64,000 bases of DNA from Sphingosinicella sp. (GCF_013911755.1 NZ_JACESP010000002.1:124001-188000); one strand, 5' to 3'; counted from the first letter of the stretch, positions 42,703 through 52,979 are shown. The notes: generated by a model from the letters alone, not told the origin. Program-made: numbers and translations.

Positions 42703-44069
42703 CGGATCAGGCCGACAAGATCTTCCGCGATGAGGCCGTCCCGCCCCCGAAGCGCGGCATCACCGTGACGCCACACGGCGGCGCAAGCGGCGTCGAACGG
42801 CGCATCACCGCGTGCGAGGTGCGCCGCGATCATGCCCGAAAGCACATCGCCGCTGCCGGCGGTCGCGAGGCGCGCCGATGCATGGTCGTTGATGGCCGCG
42901 CGGCCGTCCGGTGCGGCAATCACCGTGTCCGGGCCTTTCAAGACGATTACGTTACCGGAGCGTGCGGCGGCAGCGCGGGCGCGATCCACCTTGCTGCCCG
43001 GAAGATCGCCGAAGAGGCGCGCGAATTCGCCTTCGTGCGGCGTCATCACGGCGCCGAGGTCGAAAATCGACGCAGGATCGTCCGCAAACAGCGTGAAAAT
43101 GTCCGCATCGAGCACCAGCGGCCGTCCCGCGTTCAGCACCCTCCTGGCGCGTGCCTGCGCCTCAGCATCGCGGCCAAGTCCAGAGCCGAGCACGACGGCA
43201 TCCGCGCGGGCGAGGTCGATTGCGCCGAGCGGCTGCACGACGAGTGACGACGGCGGTAACGCCGTTTCCGAGGCCAGCGTCACATAGCCCGCCCCGGCCC
43301 GCTGCGCTGCGCGGGCGGCGAGCCATGCCGCGCCCGCCATCGCACCCGAAACGACGAGCACGTGTCCGCGGCGGTACTTGTGCGTGTCCGTCGCCAGTGC
43401 CGCAGTTTGCGGTGCGCCATTCCTGAAAAGCCTCGTCTCGATCTCGCCAAGGCCGATATCGGCCACGACGACACGTCCGCAGGATGCCGCAGCAGGATGC
43501 AGCAGGTGCGAGGGTTTCATCGCGCCGAACGTGACGGTGAGGTCCGCGCGCACGAGCGGCGACAGTGCCGTACCGTCGTCGGTTGCGGCACCGCTCGGCA
43601 GGTCGAGCGAAACAGTGACTGAAGATGCGTGTGCAAGCGCATGAAACTGCGAAAGAAGCGGCTCTTCCAGCCCGCGCGTCAGCCCTGTCCCGAACAGCGC
43701 GTCAACAAGGACGAAGCGCGGCTCCGCGTCGGCAATGTCGATCACGGGCGCGTTCCACAGCGCGGCGGCCTGCTGCGCCGCTTCGGTCGCGGGGGGCGCC
43801 AGCGCGGCGACCTCGACCGGCCAGCGGCGCTGTCTCAGCGCGTTCGCCACGACATAGCCGTCCCCGCCGTTATTGCCCGGGCCGACCAGCACCAGCACCG
43901 GCGCAGGACCGTAAAACGCAGCAATTCCCGCGGCGGCGGCTTCGCCCGCGCGGCACATCAATTCAAAGCCGCTCGTCTCCGCAGCGATCACTGTTGCCTC
44001 CGCAGTGCGCATTTCGGCAGCGGTCACGACGGGTTCGCGGGAGAGAAGCGGCGGGTATTCAGCTGGCAT
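42699..44069 (-). CDS. nnrD: Bifunctional NAD(P)H-hydrate epimerase / ADP-dependent dehydratase
   Basis: The protein (about 456 residues) repairs damaged NAD(P)H hydrates. The N-terminal YjeF_N epimerase domain shows LVLVGPGNNGGDGYVVA and DALFGTGLTR; the C-terminal ribokinase-like dehydratase shows GHVLVVSGAMAGAAWLAARAA, MTPHEGEFARLF and LATAGSGDVLSGMIAA. The start is unsure: ATG 44069 is chosen, and an in-frame GTG at 44084 would add five residues. It is coupled to rlmD through TTGA. Confidence 0.92.
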   Translation of the reverse strand: MPAEYPPLLSREPVVTAAEMRTAEATVIAAETSGFELMCRAGEAAAAGIAAFYGPAPVLVLVGPGNNGGDGYVVANALRQRRWPVEVAALAPPATEAAQQAAALWNAPVIDIADAEPRFVLVDALFGTGLTRGLEEPLLSQFHALAHASSVTVSLDLPSGAATDDGTALSPLVRADLTVTFGAMKPSHLLHPAAASCGRVVVADIGLGEIETRLFRNGAPQTAALATDTHKYRRGHVLVVSGAMAGAAWLAARAAQRAGAGYVTLASETALPPSSLVVQPLGAIDLARADAVVLGSGLGRDAEAQARARRVLNAGRPLVLDADIFTLFADDPASIFDLGAVMTPHEGEFARLFGDLPGSKVDRARAAAARSGNVIVLKGPDTVIAAPDGRAAINDHASARLATAGSGDVLSGMIAAHLARGDAPFDAACAAVWRHGDAALRGRDGLIAEDLVGLIR

Positions 44070-44137
44070 GGAAAGACCCGACACCGATCACGGCAGGCTT
44101 GTCAACGCGCACCGTTCTTGCGACAGCATATGACGTC

Positions 44138-44986
44138 ATGCGCCTTCCTGCCCTCATCGTTCTCACCGTCACGCTCATCGTCGGCGCCTGTGCGCCGTCC
44201 CCTTTCTATGCGGGCGGCGTCAGGACGACACCGGGTGAGATTCCGCGCGATTCGCGCGGAGAGCCCGTTTGGTCCGCGATACCCCAGCCCGCGCAGGGCG
44301 GGAGCGCGGGGGCGATACCGCCACAGCCGAAGTCGATCCCCGTGCTGCCGCTGCCGACATCGCCCACCACACTGTCTTCGCGCTCAGATGTCGGCGTAGA
44401 CGTGGCGCTCGGCGCTGGCGCCGGGATGCGTGCAGGCGCCCTTGCTGGCCGGGCCGACGTTCTGGGCGTAGCGCCACAGCGCGCCGGACTGGTAGGCGTT
44501 GATGCGCGGCTGCCAGCGCGCGCGGCGCTCAGCGAGAACATCGTCGCCGACGAGGAGGTCTATGGTGCCCTCGACAGCGTCGATGCGGATCAGGTCGCCG
44601 TTCTCGATAAGCGCGATGGGGCCACAGTCCGAAGCTTCGGGGCCGACGTGGCCGATGCAGAAGCCCCTCGTGGCGCCGGAGAAGCGCCCGTCGGTGATCA
44701 GCGCCACCTTGTCGCCCATGCCCTGCCCATAGAGCGCGGCGGTGGTGGCGAGCATTTCGCGCATACCGGGGCCGCCCTTGGGGCCTTCGTAGCGGATGAC
44801 GAGGACTTCGCCCTCCTCAAACTGGCGGTTCTCGACGGCAGCGAACGCGTCCTCTTCGCAATCAAACACGCGGGCGGGACCCTCGAAGGTGAGCTTGGCG
44901 AGCCCGGCCACCTTCACGATCGCGCCATCGGGAGCGAGCGAGCCCTTGAGACCGACAACGCCGCCCGTGGGGGTGATCGGGTTTGA
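44138..44986 (+). CDS. Putative lipoprotein ORF that runs antisense into ilvD
   Basis: From ATG 44138 the frame encodes a clear lipoprotein signal ([20 protein letters not shown], lipobox VGAC) followed by a Pro-rich secreted-looking stretch to about residue 82. It then has no stop until 44986 and overlaps 603 bases of ilvD on the other strand. The part beyond 44383 is most probably an open antisense shadow of ilvD, so the real product may be a short lipoprotein whose stop has been lost or lies in another frame (a TAG in the next frame is at about 44396). Only the N-terminal part is credible. Confidence 0.4.
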   Translation: MRLPALIVLTVTLIVGACAPSPFYAGGVRTTPGEIPRDSRGEPVWSAIPQPAQGGSAGAIPPQPKSIPVLPLPTSPTTLSSRSDVGVDVALGAGAGMRAGALAGRADVLGVAPQRAGLVGVDARLPARAALSENIVADEEVYGALDSVDADQVAVLDKRDGATVRSFGADVADAEAPRGAGEAPVGDQRHLVAHALPIERGGGGEHFAHTGAALGAFVADDEDFALLKLAVLDGSERVLFAIKHAGGTLEGELGEPGHLHDRAIGSERALETDNAARGGDRV

Positions 44987-46102
44987 AACCTCGCGGATGA
45001 CCTTCTGGTCAGGGTTCCACGTGATTTCCTCGATGTTCTCGCCGAGCGTTTTGCCCGTCACGGTCATGCAGTTGCCGTGAAGGAAGCCGCCCTGGAGCAG
45101 CGTCTTCATCATCATGTAAACGCCGCCCGCCTCGTACATGTCCTTGGCGACGTACTTACCGCCGGGCTTCAAGTCTGCGACGTAAGGCGTTGATTTGAAA
45201 ATCTCCGCGACATCGAAAAGGTCGAATTCGATGCCCGCTTCCGAAGCCATCGCCGGAAGGTGCAGAGCGCCGTTCGTCGAGCCGCCCGTCGCCGCGACGA
45301 CCCGCGCGGCGTTCTCGAACGCCTCACGCGTGCAGATGTCGCGCGGGCGCAGGTTCAGTTCGATCAGCTTCATGATCTGGCGCCCGGCTGCCTCGGCAAT
45401 GTCGTCGCGCGTCTCGTAGGGCGCCGGCGCCATGTTGCTGTTGGGCAGGCTGAGGCCGATCGCCTCGGCCACGCACGCCATCGTGTTCGCCGTATACTGC
45501 CCGCCGCACGCGCCATGCCCGGGGCACGCCGCCTTCTCGATCGCGGTCAGGTGTGAAAGTGGACACTTGCCGGACGCATACTGCCCGACAACTTCGAATA
45601 CATCCTGCACCGTAAGGTCGCGCCCTTCGTACCGCCCCGGCAGGATCGAACCGCCGTAAACGAAGATCGAAGGCACATTCAGCCGCAGCATCGCCATCAT
45701 CATCCCCGGCAGCGACTTGTCGCAGCCCGCAAAGCCGACGATGGCGTCATAGCAATGCCCACGCACCGAAAGCTCGACCGAGTCCGCAATCACTTCGCGG
45801 CTGACGAGCGAGGCCTTCATGCCTTGGTGACCCATCGCGATACCGTCCGTGACGGTGATGGTATTGAACCGGCGCGGCAGCCCGCCCGCGGCGTGGACGC
45901 CCTTGCGCGCGATGTCAGCCTGATGGTCGAGCATCGTATTGCAGGGCGCGCTGTCGTTGCCCGCGGAGACGACGCCGACGAAGGGCCGGGCGATCTCTTC
46001 CTCGGTCAGGCCCATCGCGTAGTAATACGACCGCTGGGGCGCGCGCTCCGGACCGACGGAGACATAACGGCTCGGCAATTTCGATTTGTCGAATGTCGTC
46101 AT
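44384..46102 (-). CDS. ilvD: Dihydroxy-acid dehydratase IlvD/Edd family
   Basis: The 572-residue iron-sulfur dehydratase is expected to act in branched-chain amino-acid synthesis. Cluster and metal motifs: [24 protein letters not shown] and [17 protein letters not shown]; the C-terminus includes [19 protein letters not shown]. Paralogues of the family dehydrate sugar acids (Edd, pentonate dehydratases), and the operon with a crotonase and N-formylglutamate amidohydrolase is not an ilv operon, so the substrate is not certain. ATG 46102 overlaps the upstream stop as ATGA; a longer start at 46165 lies inside that gene. Confidence 0.88.
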   Translation of the reverse strand: MTTFDKSKLPSRYVSVGPERAPQRSYYYAMGLTEEEIARPFVGVVSAGNDSAPCNTMLDHQADIARKGVHAAGGLPRRFNTITVTDGIAMGHQGMKASLVSREVIADSVELSVRGHCYDAIVGFAGCDKSLPGMMMAMLRLNVPSIFVYGGSILPGRYEGRDLTVQDVFEVVGQYASGKCPLSHLTAIEKAACPGHGACGGQYTANTMACVAEAIGLSLPNSNMAPAPYETRDDIAEAAGRQIMKLIELNLRPRDICTREAFENAARVVAATGGSTNGALHLPAMASEAGIEFDLFDVAEIFKSTPYVADLKPGGKYVAKDMYEAGGVYMMMKTLLQGGFLHGNCMTVTGKTLGENIEEITWNPDQKVIREVSNPITPTGGVVGLKGSLAPDGAIVKVAGLAKLTFEGPARVFDCEEDAFAAVENRQFEEGEVLVIRYEGPKGGPGMREMLATTAALYGQGMGDKVALITDGRFSGATRGFCIGHVGPEASDCGPIALIENGDLIRIDAVEGTIDLLVGDDVLAERRARWQPRINAYQSGALWRYAQNVGPASKGACTHPGASAERHVYADI

Positions 46103-46830
46103 GCGATTACCTCCAGAAGCTCGGATTCGACGATGCAAATGACACGGCCGAGACGCTGCGTCCATGCGGCAATCGCGCCCTCATCCGCAAGCAGATCCTG
46201 GCGGATCTCGAAGGTGAGATGGGGAAGCCCCCTCGCCTCCGCATGGCGGTCCGTCGTGTAGCCGTAGACCGCGCCTGAATAGGGCTGGTTGTCGCCCACC
46301 GTAAAACCTTCGGCGGCGAGGACGCGCATGGCGATCCGTGCGGCGCGGTCGTCCCGGTTGTGGAGCAGCGCGACGTGCCAGGGCCGCGCCTCCTCGGGGC
46401 GTGAGGCAAGGCATGGCGTGAAGCTGTGGACCGAGACAAGCAACCTAGGTTCGAGCCGGTCCAGCGCATCGGTGATCGCGACGTGATACGGTTCGTGCCA
46501 CGCCGCGAGGCGCGCTCGCCGCGCATCGGCGCTGAGTGCGTTGCCGGGCACGGGAATGCCGTCGCTCGCTGGGGGGATCGCTCCGCCGTCCTCCGGTGCG
46601 CGGTTGCAGTCCGCCACGAGACGCGATGCGGTCGCGAGGATCGCAGGCGCATTGAGCGCGGCCGACAGACTCCGTGCCAGCGCCGCGGTACCGATATCCC
46701 ATGCGATATGCTTTTGAAAGTCCGACGCGCTGACCCCGAGCGCGATCTCTGCCGGTACGACATTAGAAGCGTGATCGGCGATGATGAGCAGACGGCCCGG
46801 TGCGCCGGGCAGGTATTCGGCAGCCCTCAT
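46099..46830 (-). CDS. N-formylglutamate amidohydrolase family protein
   Basis: The 243-residue protein has the family pattern [13 protein letters not shown] near the N-terminus, [21 protein letters not shown] and VSVHSFTP, which hold the metal-binding and catalytic residues. The founding enzyme (HutG type) hydrolyses N-formylglutamate in histidine breakdown, but no hut genes are nearby, and many homologues are uncharacterised. Linked by ATGA overlaps to the crotonase upstream and ilvD downstream. Confidence 0.87.
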   Translation of the reverse strand: MRAAEYLPGAPGRLLIIADHASNVVPAEIALGVSASDFQKHIAWDIGTAALARSLSAALNAPAILATASRLVADCNRAPEDGGAIPPASDGIPVPGNALSADARRARLAAWHEPYHVAITDALDRLEPRLLVSVHSFTPCLASRPEEARPWHVALLHNRDDRAARIAMRVLAAEGFTVGDNQPYSGAVYGYTTDRHAEARGLPHLTFEIRQDLLADEGAIAAWTQRLGRVICIVESELLEVIA

Positions 46831-47609
46831 CGATCGGCGAACACCGGCTTGCGGCGCGCGGCAAATGCGGCCAGTCCTTCGGCGAAATCGGCACCGGCGA
46901 AGGCCGCATCGAATATCGCCGCGCTGGCCGCATCGTCATCCCGATCGCCATCGAGCACGCGGCGGACGAGCCCCTTCAGCCCCATGGTGCTCGACGGCGC
47001 ATTTTCCACGATCCGTGCGATCAGCAAATCCGTTTCACGGCTCAGTGCCTCCACGGTCGTCCCCATCTCGATGAGACCAATGACCAGCGCTTCGTCGGCA
47101 GACAATAGCTCGCCTGTGTAGAGGATGCGCCGCGCCTGGCCGGCCCCCACCAGATCGACGAGCAGCTTGATGTCGTGCAGCGGATAGACAAGCCCCAGCT
47201 TCGCAGGCGTGATTCCGAACCGGGCGCGCGACGAGGCGATCCGCATGTCGCAGGCGAGCGCAACGCCGCACCCTGCCCCCACACAGTCGCCGTCGACAAT
47301 CGCAAGCGTCGGGACCGGTGCACGCGATATGGCAATCTGAGCATTCCGTAGCGCTTGCCGGTTGCCCGTCTGCCACACCGGGTCTCGCGCCCGCTCCGCG
47401 AACTCGCCGATATCGGCGCCCGCCGAGAACATCGCGGGAGTGACCGATTGGATGGTGATAAGGCGAACCGCGCGGTCTGAAATGGCAGTTTCGATAAGAC
47501 GGGGAAAGGCCTCCCACATCGCCTGCGAAATGGCGTTGCGCTTGTCGGGGCGGTTGAAGGCGATACGCGCGACCGGCCCATCGATCTCGAGTTGCAGAGC
47601 GTCGGTCAT
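46827..47609 (-). CDS. Enoyl-CoA hydratase/isomerase (crotonase) family protein
   Basis: The 260-residue protein has the crotonase oxyanion-hole segments FSAGADIGEF and GDCVGAGCGVALACDMRIAS, and the NRPDKRNAIS start. The usual hydratase glutamates are not evident: the second segment lacks the Glu of typical hydratases, so isomerase or another acyl-CoA reaction is possible. First gene of a coupled trio with an N-formylglutamate amidohydrolase and ilvD. Confidence 0.85.
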   Translation of the reverse strand: MTDALQLEIDGPVARIAFNRPDKRNAISQAMWEAFPRLIETAISDRAVRLITIQSVTPAMFSAGADIGEFAERARDPVWQTGNRQALRNAQIAISRAPVPTLAIVDGDCVGAGCGVALACDMRIASSRARFGITPAKLGLVYPLHDIKLLVDLVGAGQARRILYTGELLSADEALVIGLIEMGTTVEALSRETDLLIARIVENAPSSTMGLKGLVRRVLDGDRDDDAASAAIFDAAFAGADFAEGLAAFAARRKPVFADR

Positions 47610-47690
47610 TTCAAAGTCCTGTTCCCCTCGGATCGGGCTCCAATGTCACGCGGGTTCCTGGGCCGCAACCGCAAATGCCTTGTCCCGCGC

Positions 47691-47729
47691 GCAAAGAAAA
47701 AGGGCTGCGGCAAAGCTGCCGCAGCCCTT
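47691..47729 (-). terminator. Rho-independent terminator of the 97-residue secreted protein gene
   Basis: A perfect 13-base stem (47700-47712 with 47717-47729) closed by a 4-base loop lies 27 bases after the stop codon of the gene at 47757. On the minus strand it is followed by TTTCTTTG, a fair T-rich tail. This is one of the strongest terminators in the window and separates this gene from the crotonase operon. Confidence 0.85.
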
Positions 47730-47756
47730 GAAGACCGCAGTGGGCCTTGGGAGGAC

Positions 47757-48050
47757 TTACTTCGCGAGCTGCGCGTATTCCTCTTCGGCGACGCCGAGGG
47801 TCTTGTACGCGCCTTCGAATTTCTTCTTGGCCGCACGCTCGTTGCCCGCATCGCAAAGAAGCTCGCCGGTGCGAACCAGCTTCAGCGCCTTCTTCGCCGT
47901 ATCGGCATCGCCCTTTTCGGCAACCGAGCGGATGTTGGCGGGCATCGCAGCGCAGGCTCCGTCGGCGGCGTGCGCCGGCGTCACCGATGCGCTGATGAAC
48001 AAAGCGGACGCGACGAATGCGAGGGGGAGAGTGACGAGAACGCGGTTCAT
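47757..48050 (-). CDS. Small secreted protein of unknown function
   Basis: The 97-residue product has a signal peptide (cut likely after AHA, about residue 28) and a short mature part with two cysteines (DGACAAM and LLCDAGN), probably a disulfide, and a helical Lys/Ala/Glu-rich end (AAKKKFEGAYKTLGVAEEEY). Family not recognised. It is a single-gene unit with its own promoter region containing a long inverted repeat and its own strong terminator, so it is probably regulated separately and may be abundantly expressed. Confidence 0.75.
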   Translation of the reverse strand: MNRVLVTLPLAFVASALFISASVTPAHAADGACAAMPANIRSVAEKGDADTAKKALKLVRTGELLCDAGNERAAKKKFEGAYKTLGVAEEEYAQLAK

Positions 48051-48084
48051 GATCTTGCTCCTGACTTGCCGTGGGAGGGCTACT

Positions 48085-48132
48085 ACTGAGTCTTACTTAA
48101 AACCACTGAAGCCTGTTTAAGTACCACTCAGT
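48085..48132. promoter_or_regulatory. Long inverted repeat overlapping the promoter of the small secreted protein
   Basis: The arms 48085-48103 and 48115-48132 are inverted copies (ACTGAGT, two mismatched bases, TACTTAAA, C; one extra A in the left arm) with an 11-base spacer. On the minus strand a TTGACT (48142-48137), a 16-base spacer and TTAAAC (48120-48115) form a plausible promoter that the dyad overlaps. It could be an operator or a 5' hairpin in the message. The surrounding 199 bases are AT-rich. Confidence 0.5.
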
Positions 48133-48249
48133 TCTAAGTCAAACGATTTTTTGAGTGACACACAAATTGCATACTGCAGTGCAGCAATGCAACAGCAAAA
48201 ATACGCTTGAAAACGGTTGCGACTATGCGCCGCGGTGCAAAAAAATGGC

Positions 48250-51200
48250 CTAGTTTACAGCGACCAGCTCGGCGGCTGTGACGCCGGAAATACGCTCGGC
48301 GCTGTGACGCATTTCCGAATCGAGCAGCAGACCACGCGCCAGCCGGATTGAGGCGAACCCACCCGAAACCGCGATTTCGGCAAAGATGTCGCCGCGCCCG
48401 GTGGGCTGGGCGTCGGCAAGACGCCGCAGCGCCGCGGCATCGAAGTCTCCCGAAACCTTGAGGTTCAGCCGCCCACGGCTGTGCTTCGAAAGCTCGGCAA
48501 CCGGGGTCAGCCCGCGTATGGTGACGCGCGGCGTCTCTTCTCCTTCGCGCCAGAGCAGTTCGGCGTTGATGAGCACGATCTCCTGCGTCGCTGCGGCGAC
48601 CTCGAGTGCTGGCATCACCTCTTCGTCGAAACAGCTCGCGACGTACTGGCCGCCCGAATCCGACAGGCTGGCGAGGAGGTAGCGTGAGCTGCGCCCGTTC
48701 TGAGGCGTGCGCCAGCGTACCGACTCGACGAGGCCCGCCATCGTCGCGCTACCGCGTCCGCCGTCCCACGGCGCGCCATCCTCGCAAACGCGAGCGTACG
48801 AGCGTGCGCCGTGCGTGTCGAGTACGTGCTGCCAGGCCGAGAGCGGGTGCGCGGCGAAATAGAAGCCGAAGGCATCGCGCTCCTTCGCCATTGTCTCGCC
48901 AAGCGACCATGCCGAGACGCTGCCGGGTGCCATCAATGTGATCGAGGCGCCGCCGCCCGCCCCGCCGAACAGCGCGCCCTGATGGGTTTCGCGCGCGTCG
49001 GCCGCAGCATTTGCCGCCGCGAGTACCGCCTCGGCCATCGCATATGCTCTCGATCGATTGGGCTCGACGCAATCAAAGGCACCGCCCGAGACAAGACTTT
49101 CAATCTGGCGTTTGTTGAGCAGCGTCGGATCGATACGCTCGGCAAAGTCTGTCAGCGACTTGAACGCTCCGCCCGACTTGCGAACCTCGACGATTCCCTC
49201 CATCGCACGTTCGCCGACGCCTTTAAGGCCGGCGAGCGCATATCGCACCTTGCCGTCCTCAACCGAGAAATCCGCCTCGCTGTTGTTGATGCAAGGCGGC
49301 AGACACTCCACGCCCATGCGCTTCATGTCATCGATGAACACGCTGAGTTTGTCGGTAAGCGCGATATCATAGGCCATCGACGCAGCGTAGAATTCGACCG
49401 GATACTTCGCCTTCATCCAGCCGGTTTGATACGCGACGAGTGCATAGGCGGCAGCGTGGCTCTTGTTGAAGCCGTAGCCCGCGAACTTCGCCACAAGCTC
49501 GAAAATATAATCGGCCTGCGCCTTATCGACGCCCTGCGCGGTCGCGCCTTCGAGGAAACGCGCCTTTTGGGCGTCCATCTCCTCTTTCTTCTTCTTGCCC
49601 ATCGCGCGGCGCAGAAGGTCGGCTTCGCCGAGCGAATAGCCCGCGAGCACCTGCGCGATCTGCATCACCTGTTCTTGGTAGATGATGACGCCATAGGTTT
49701 CTTTCAGGATGGGTTCGAGCTTCGGGTGAAGGCAGTCCACCGCCTCGGTCCCGTGCTTGCGGTTCGCGAAGCTCGGAATGTTGTCCATCGGGCCGGGACG
49801 GTAGAGCGAAACGAGCGCGATGATGTCTTCGAAACAGTCCGGCTTCACCTGCGCGAGCGTGCGGCGCATCCCTTCGGATTCGAGCTGGAACACGCCGACG
49901 GTGTCGCCCTTCGCCAGCAGCGCGAAGACATCGGGATCGTCCCACGGGATCGTCGATAGGTCGACGGTGACGCCACGCTTCGCAAGCAGGTCGAGCGCGC
50001 GCTGGAGGACCGAGAGCGTTTTGAGGCCGAGGAAGTCGAACTTCACAAGGCCAGCCTTTTCCACCCACTTCATATCGAACTGGGTGACAGGCATGTCCGA
50101 GCGCGGATCGCGGTAGAGCGGCACGAGTTCGTCGAGTGGGCGGTCACCGATCACGACGCCCGCCGCGTGCGTGGAGGCGTGGCGCGGCAGGCCTTCGAGC
50201 TTCATCGCGAGATTGACGAGGTTTTCCACCGCCGGATCGCGTTTCGTCTCGGCGACGAACTCGGCAACGCCGTTCAGCGTTCGATCGAGTGTCCACGGGT
50301 CAGTGGGGTGATTCGGCACCAGCTTCGCAAGCCGGTCGACCTGCCCATACGGCATCTGCAGAACGCGGCCGACGTCCTTCAGGACGGCGCGCGCCTTCAG
50401 CGTTCCGAAGGTGATGATCTGCGCCACCTGATCGCGCCCGTAGCGCTCTTGCACGTAACGGATCACCTCGCCGCGCCTGGTTTCGCAGAAGTCGATGTCG
50501 AAGTCCGGCATCGAAACGCGCTCGGGATTGAGGAAGCGTTCGAACAGCAGACCGAGCCGCATGGGATCGAGATCGGTGATGGTAAGCGCCCACGCGACGA
50601 CCGAACCCGCGCCCGAGCCGCGTCCCGGTCCCACGGGAATGCCCTGTGATTTCGCCCACTGAATGAAATCGGCAACGATGAGGAAGTAGCCCGCGAAGCC
50701 CATTTTGTTGATGATGCCGAGCTCGTAATCCAGACGCTCGAAATAGGGTTCGGTGTCGCTGCGCCCTTCAAGCCGCCGGACAAGCCCGGCGCGTGACTGC
50801 TCAATGAGCATCGTCGCTTCGCCCTCGCGGTCTCCGGCAAGGCTCGGCAAGATCGGTTTGCGCGTCGGCGCCATCACCGCGCAACGACGCGCGATGACGA
50901 GCGTGTTGTCGATCGCCTCGGGTACGTCCTCGAATAGGCGGATCATGTCGCCGGGCGGTTTCAGCCAGCATTCCTCGGAAACTCGGCGGCGGCCTTCGGT
51001 CTCCACATAAGCGCTGTCGGCGATGCAGAGCAGCACGTCATGTGCCGCCGCGAAGCTCTTGTCCGGAAAGGCCACCGGGTTGGTCGCGACGAGCGGCAGG
51101 TTGCGGGCATGGGCGAGAGCGATCAGCGCCTGCTCGGCGCTGTCCTCGATCGGGTTGTGTGTGCGCGAAAGCTCGATGTAGAGCCGGTCCGGGAAAAGGG

Positions 51201-51693
51201 ATTGCAACATGTCCGCATAAGCGCCCGCGGCATCCGCCTGCCCCTCCGCCAGCAGCCGGGTGAGCGCACCGTCCGGCCCTGCTGAGAGCGCAATGAGGCC
51301 GTCCGTAAGCCCCTCGAGCTCGGCCAGCGGTACGTGCGGGCCGTCGACGGGATCGGATTCTAGGTGCGCGCGCGAGACGATGCGGATGAGGTTCCTGTAT
51401 CCCGCCTCGTCCTGCGCGAGCAACGCCAGCCAGTCCTGCACCGGCTTGCTGCCCGTCTGCGGCGCGCCAGGCCGCGCGACCGCGAGCAGCGCGCCGATGA
51501 TCGGCTGGACACCTGCTTCTGCAAGCTTTTCGGAAAACTCCATGGCCGCGAACAGGTTGTTCCTGTCGGTGACGGCGGCGGCGGGCATACCGTACTTCAC
51601 GCAAGCTTTGGCGATGTCCTTCGCGTGAACCGCACCCTCCAGCATGGAATAGGGAGACTGGATGCGGAGATGGACAAAACGCGATTCGGGCAT
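48250..51693 (-). CDS. dnaE: DNA polymerase III alpha subunit
   Basis: The 1147-residue replicative polymerase contains the PHP domain at the N-terminus (FVHLRIQSPYSMLEGAVH, VTDRNNLFAAMEF), the C-family catalytic region with GPGRGSGAGSVVAWALTITDLDP and MPDFDIDFCETRRGEVI holding the catalytic aspartates, a fingers domain (GVFQLESEGMRRTL, YRPGPMDNIPSFANRK) and the C-terminal OB-fold region. It follows the GNAT gene by three bases and closes the proS-lolC-lolD-GNAT-dnaE run. Confidence 0.96.
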   Translation of the reverse strand: MPESRFVHLRIQSPYSMLEGAVHAKDIAKACVKYGMPAAAVTDRNNLFAAMEFSEKLAEAGVQPIIGALLAVARPGAPQTGSKPVQDWLALLAQDEAGYRNLIRIVSRAHLESDPVDGPHVPLAELEGLTDGLIALSAGPDGALTRLLAEGQADAAGAYADMLQSLFPDRLYIELSRTHNPIEDSAEQALIALAHARNLPLVATNPVAFPDKSFAAAHDVLLCIADSAYVETEGRRRVSEECWLKPPGDMIRLFEDVPEAIDNTLVIARRCAVMAPTRKPILPSLAGDREGEATMLIEQSRAGLVRRLEGRSDTEPYFERLDYELGIINKMGFAGYFLIVADFIQWAKSQGIPVGPGRGSGAGSVVAWALTITDLDPMRLGLLFERFLNPERVSMPDFDIDFCETRRGEVIRYVQERYGRDQVAQIITFGTLKARAVLKDVGRVLQMPYGQVDRLAKLVPNHPTDPWTLDRTLNGVAEFVAETKRDPAVENLVNLAMKLEGLPRHASTHAAGVVIGDRPLDELVPLYRDPRSDMPVTQFDMKWVEKAGLVKFDFLGLKTLSVLQRALDLLAKRGVTVDLSTIPWDDPDVFALLAKGDTVGVFQLESEGMRRTLAQVKPDCFEDIIALVSLYRPGPMDNIPSFANRKHGTEAVDCLHPKLEPILKETYGVIIYQEQVMQIAQVLAGYSLGEADLLRRAMGKKKKEEMDAQKARFLEGATAQGVDKAQADYIFELVAKFAGYGFNKSHAAAYALVAYQTGWMKAKYPVEFYAASMAYDIALTDKLSVFIDDMKRMGVECLPPCINNSEADFSVEDGKVRYALAGLKGVGERAMEGIVEVRKSGGAFKSLTDFAERIDPTLLNKRQIESLVSGGAFDCVEPNRSRAYAMAEAVLAAANAAADARETHQGALFGGAGGGASITLMAPGSVSAWSLGETMAKERDAFGFYFAAHPLSAWQHVLDTHGARSYARVCEDGAPWDGGRGSATMAGLVESVRWRTPQNGRSSRYLLASLSDSGGQYVASCFDEEVMPALEVAAATQEIVLINAELLWREGEETPRVTIRGLTPVAELSKHSRGRLNLKVSGDFDAAALRRLADAQPTGRGDIFAEIAVSGGFASIRLARGLLLDSEMRHSAERISGVTAAELVAVN

Positions 51694-51696
51694 GGC

Positions 51697-52302
51697 CTAT
51701 TGTGGCGCAGGCTCCCGATTTCGGGAAAGCATGAATTCGAGATTCTGCTTCACGCCGGTCCATTCGGTGGCGATGATGCTGTAGCAGACGATGTCACGGA
51801 CCCGGCCGTCCACCGCGATCTGGTGATTGCGGAGCACGCCGTCCCGCTTGGCCCCAAGTCGTTCGATGGCGCGTTGAGAGGCATGGTTGAGCCAGTCCGT
51901 CCGGATCTGGACGACGTTGCAGCCCATTGCCTCAAATGCGTGGCCGAGCAGCAGCAACTTGCATTCGGTGTTCACCGGCGAACGCTGCACCGACTTCGCG
52001 TAGAAGGTCGCGCCGATTTCGAGCCTGCGGTGCGCTTCATTCATGCGCAGGTAGCGGGTGGCGCCAACGATGCGGCCGCCCGCCTCGACCACGAACGGCA
52101 TCGATCGCCCCGCAGCCTTTTCGGCAAGCGCGGTTTCAAGCCAGCTCGGCACATCATCGGGCGAAGGCACGCGCGTGAAGAACAGTTCCCAGAGCCGGCC
52201 GTCGCGCGATACCTCGGCGATGCTGTCCGCATGTGCGGCTTCGAGCGGCAGAAGCCTGACATGCTGCCCTTCAAGCCGAGGCTGGTCCTGCCAAGCGGTC
52301 AT
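51697..52302 (-). CDS. GNAT acetyltransferase, RimJ/RimL type
   Basis: The 201-residue protein fits the RimJ/RimL subgroup: [17 protein letters not shown] at the start, [29 protein letters not shown], and the conserved [15 protein letters not shown] and [22 protein letters not shown]. Close relatives acetylate protein N-termini or small molecules; the substrate is unknown. ATGA overlap with the lolD stop, three bases before dnaE. Confidence 0.85.
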   Translation of the reverse strand: MTAWQDQPRLEGQHVRLLPLEAAHADSIAEVSRDGRLWELFFTRVPSPDDVPSWLETALAEKAAGRSMPFVVEAGGRIVGATRYLRMNEAHRRLEIGATFYAKSVQRSPVNTECKLLLLGHAFEAMGCNVVQIRTDWLNHASQRAIERLGAKRDGVLRNHQIAVDGRVRDIVCYSIIATEWTGVKQNLEFMLSRNREPAPQ

Positions 52303-52979
52303 CGCGTTTCCACCAGTTGCCCCTCGTGCAGCGCGACCGTCCGGTCCATCTGCTTGGCAAGCGCAGTGTTATGCGTGGCGATGAGCGCGGCGGAGTTGTG
52401 GCTGCGCACGACGCGCAGAAACTCGGCGAGCACGCGCTGCGCGGTCGCTTCGTCGAGGTTGCCGGTGGGCTCGTCCGCAAGCACCAGCACCGGTTCGTTC
52501 GCGAGCGCACGCGCCACCGCGACGCGCTGCTGCTCGCCCCCGGAAAGCTGCGACGGGCGATGATCGAGGCGCTCGCCGAGGCCGAGATCGGTGAGCAGGG
52601 CCTTGGCCTTGGCTTCAGCCGAAGCCATATCACGGCCTGCGATCAGTTGCGGCAGCACGACGTTTTCGAGCGCGTTGAAATCCGGCAGCAGGTGGTGGAA
52701 CTGGTAGACGAAGCCGAGCTTGTCGCGACGCACCTCGGTGCGTTCGTAAGCGGAGAGCTTTTCGGCGGGGCGGCCGTCGATGACGATGGAGCCTTCGAAG
52801 CCGCCTTCGAGAAGGCCGATCGCCTGAAGCATGGTGGATTTGCCGGAGCCCGACGGCCCAAGCAGCGCCACGATCTCGCCCGGACCGACGGTGAGGTCGA
52901 CACCGCGCAGCACGTCGATCACCGCGCCGCCCTGCCGGAAGCTGCGCGCGAGGCCCTTGACCGCGAGCACATCACTCAT
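52299..52979 (-). CDS. lolD: Lipoprotein-releasing ABC transporter ATPase LolD
   Basis: The 226-residue ATPase has the Walker [13 protein letters not shown]-loop, the ABC signature [19 protein letters not shown], Walker [14 protein letters not shown] and the H-loop HNTAL. It powers extraction of outer-membrane lipoproteins from the inner membrane. It overlaps the lolC stop by 8 bases. Potential clients in the window include the lipoprotein-like ORF at 44138 and the PQQ dehydrogenase. Confidence 0.94.
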   Translation of the reverse strand: MSDVLAVKGLARSFRQGGAVIDVLRGVDLTVGPGEIVALLGPSGSGKSTMLQAIGLLEGGFEGSIVIDGRPAEKLSAYERTEVRRDKLGFVYQFHHLLPDFNALENVVLPQLIAGRDMASAEAKAKALLTDLGLGERLDHRPSQLSGGEQQRVAVARALANEPVLVLADEPTGNLDEATAQRVLAEFLRVVRSHNSAALIATHNTALAKQMDRTVALHEGQLVETR

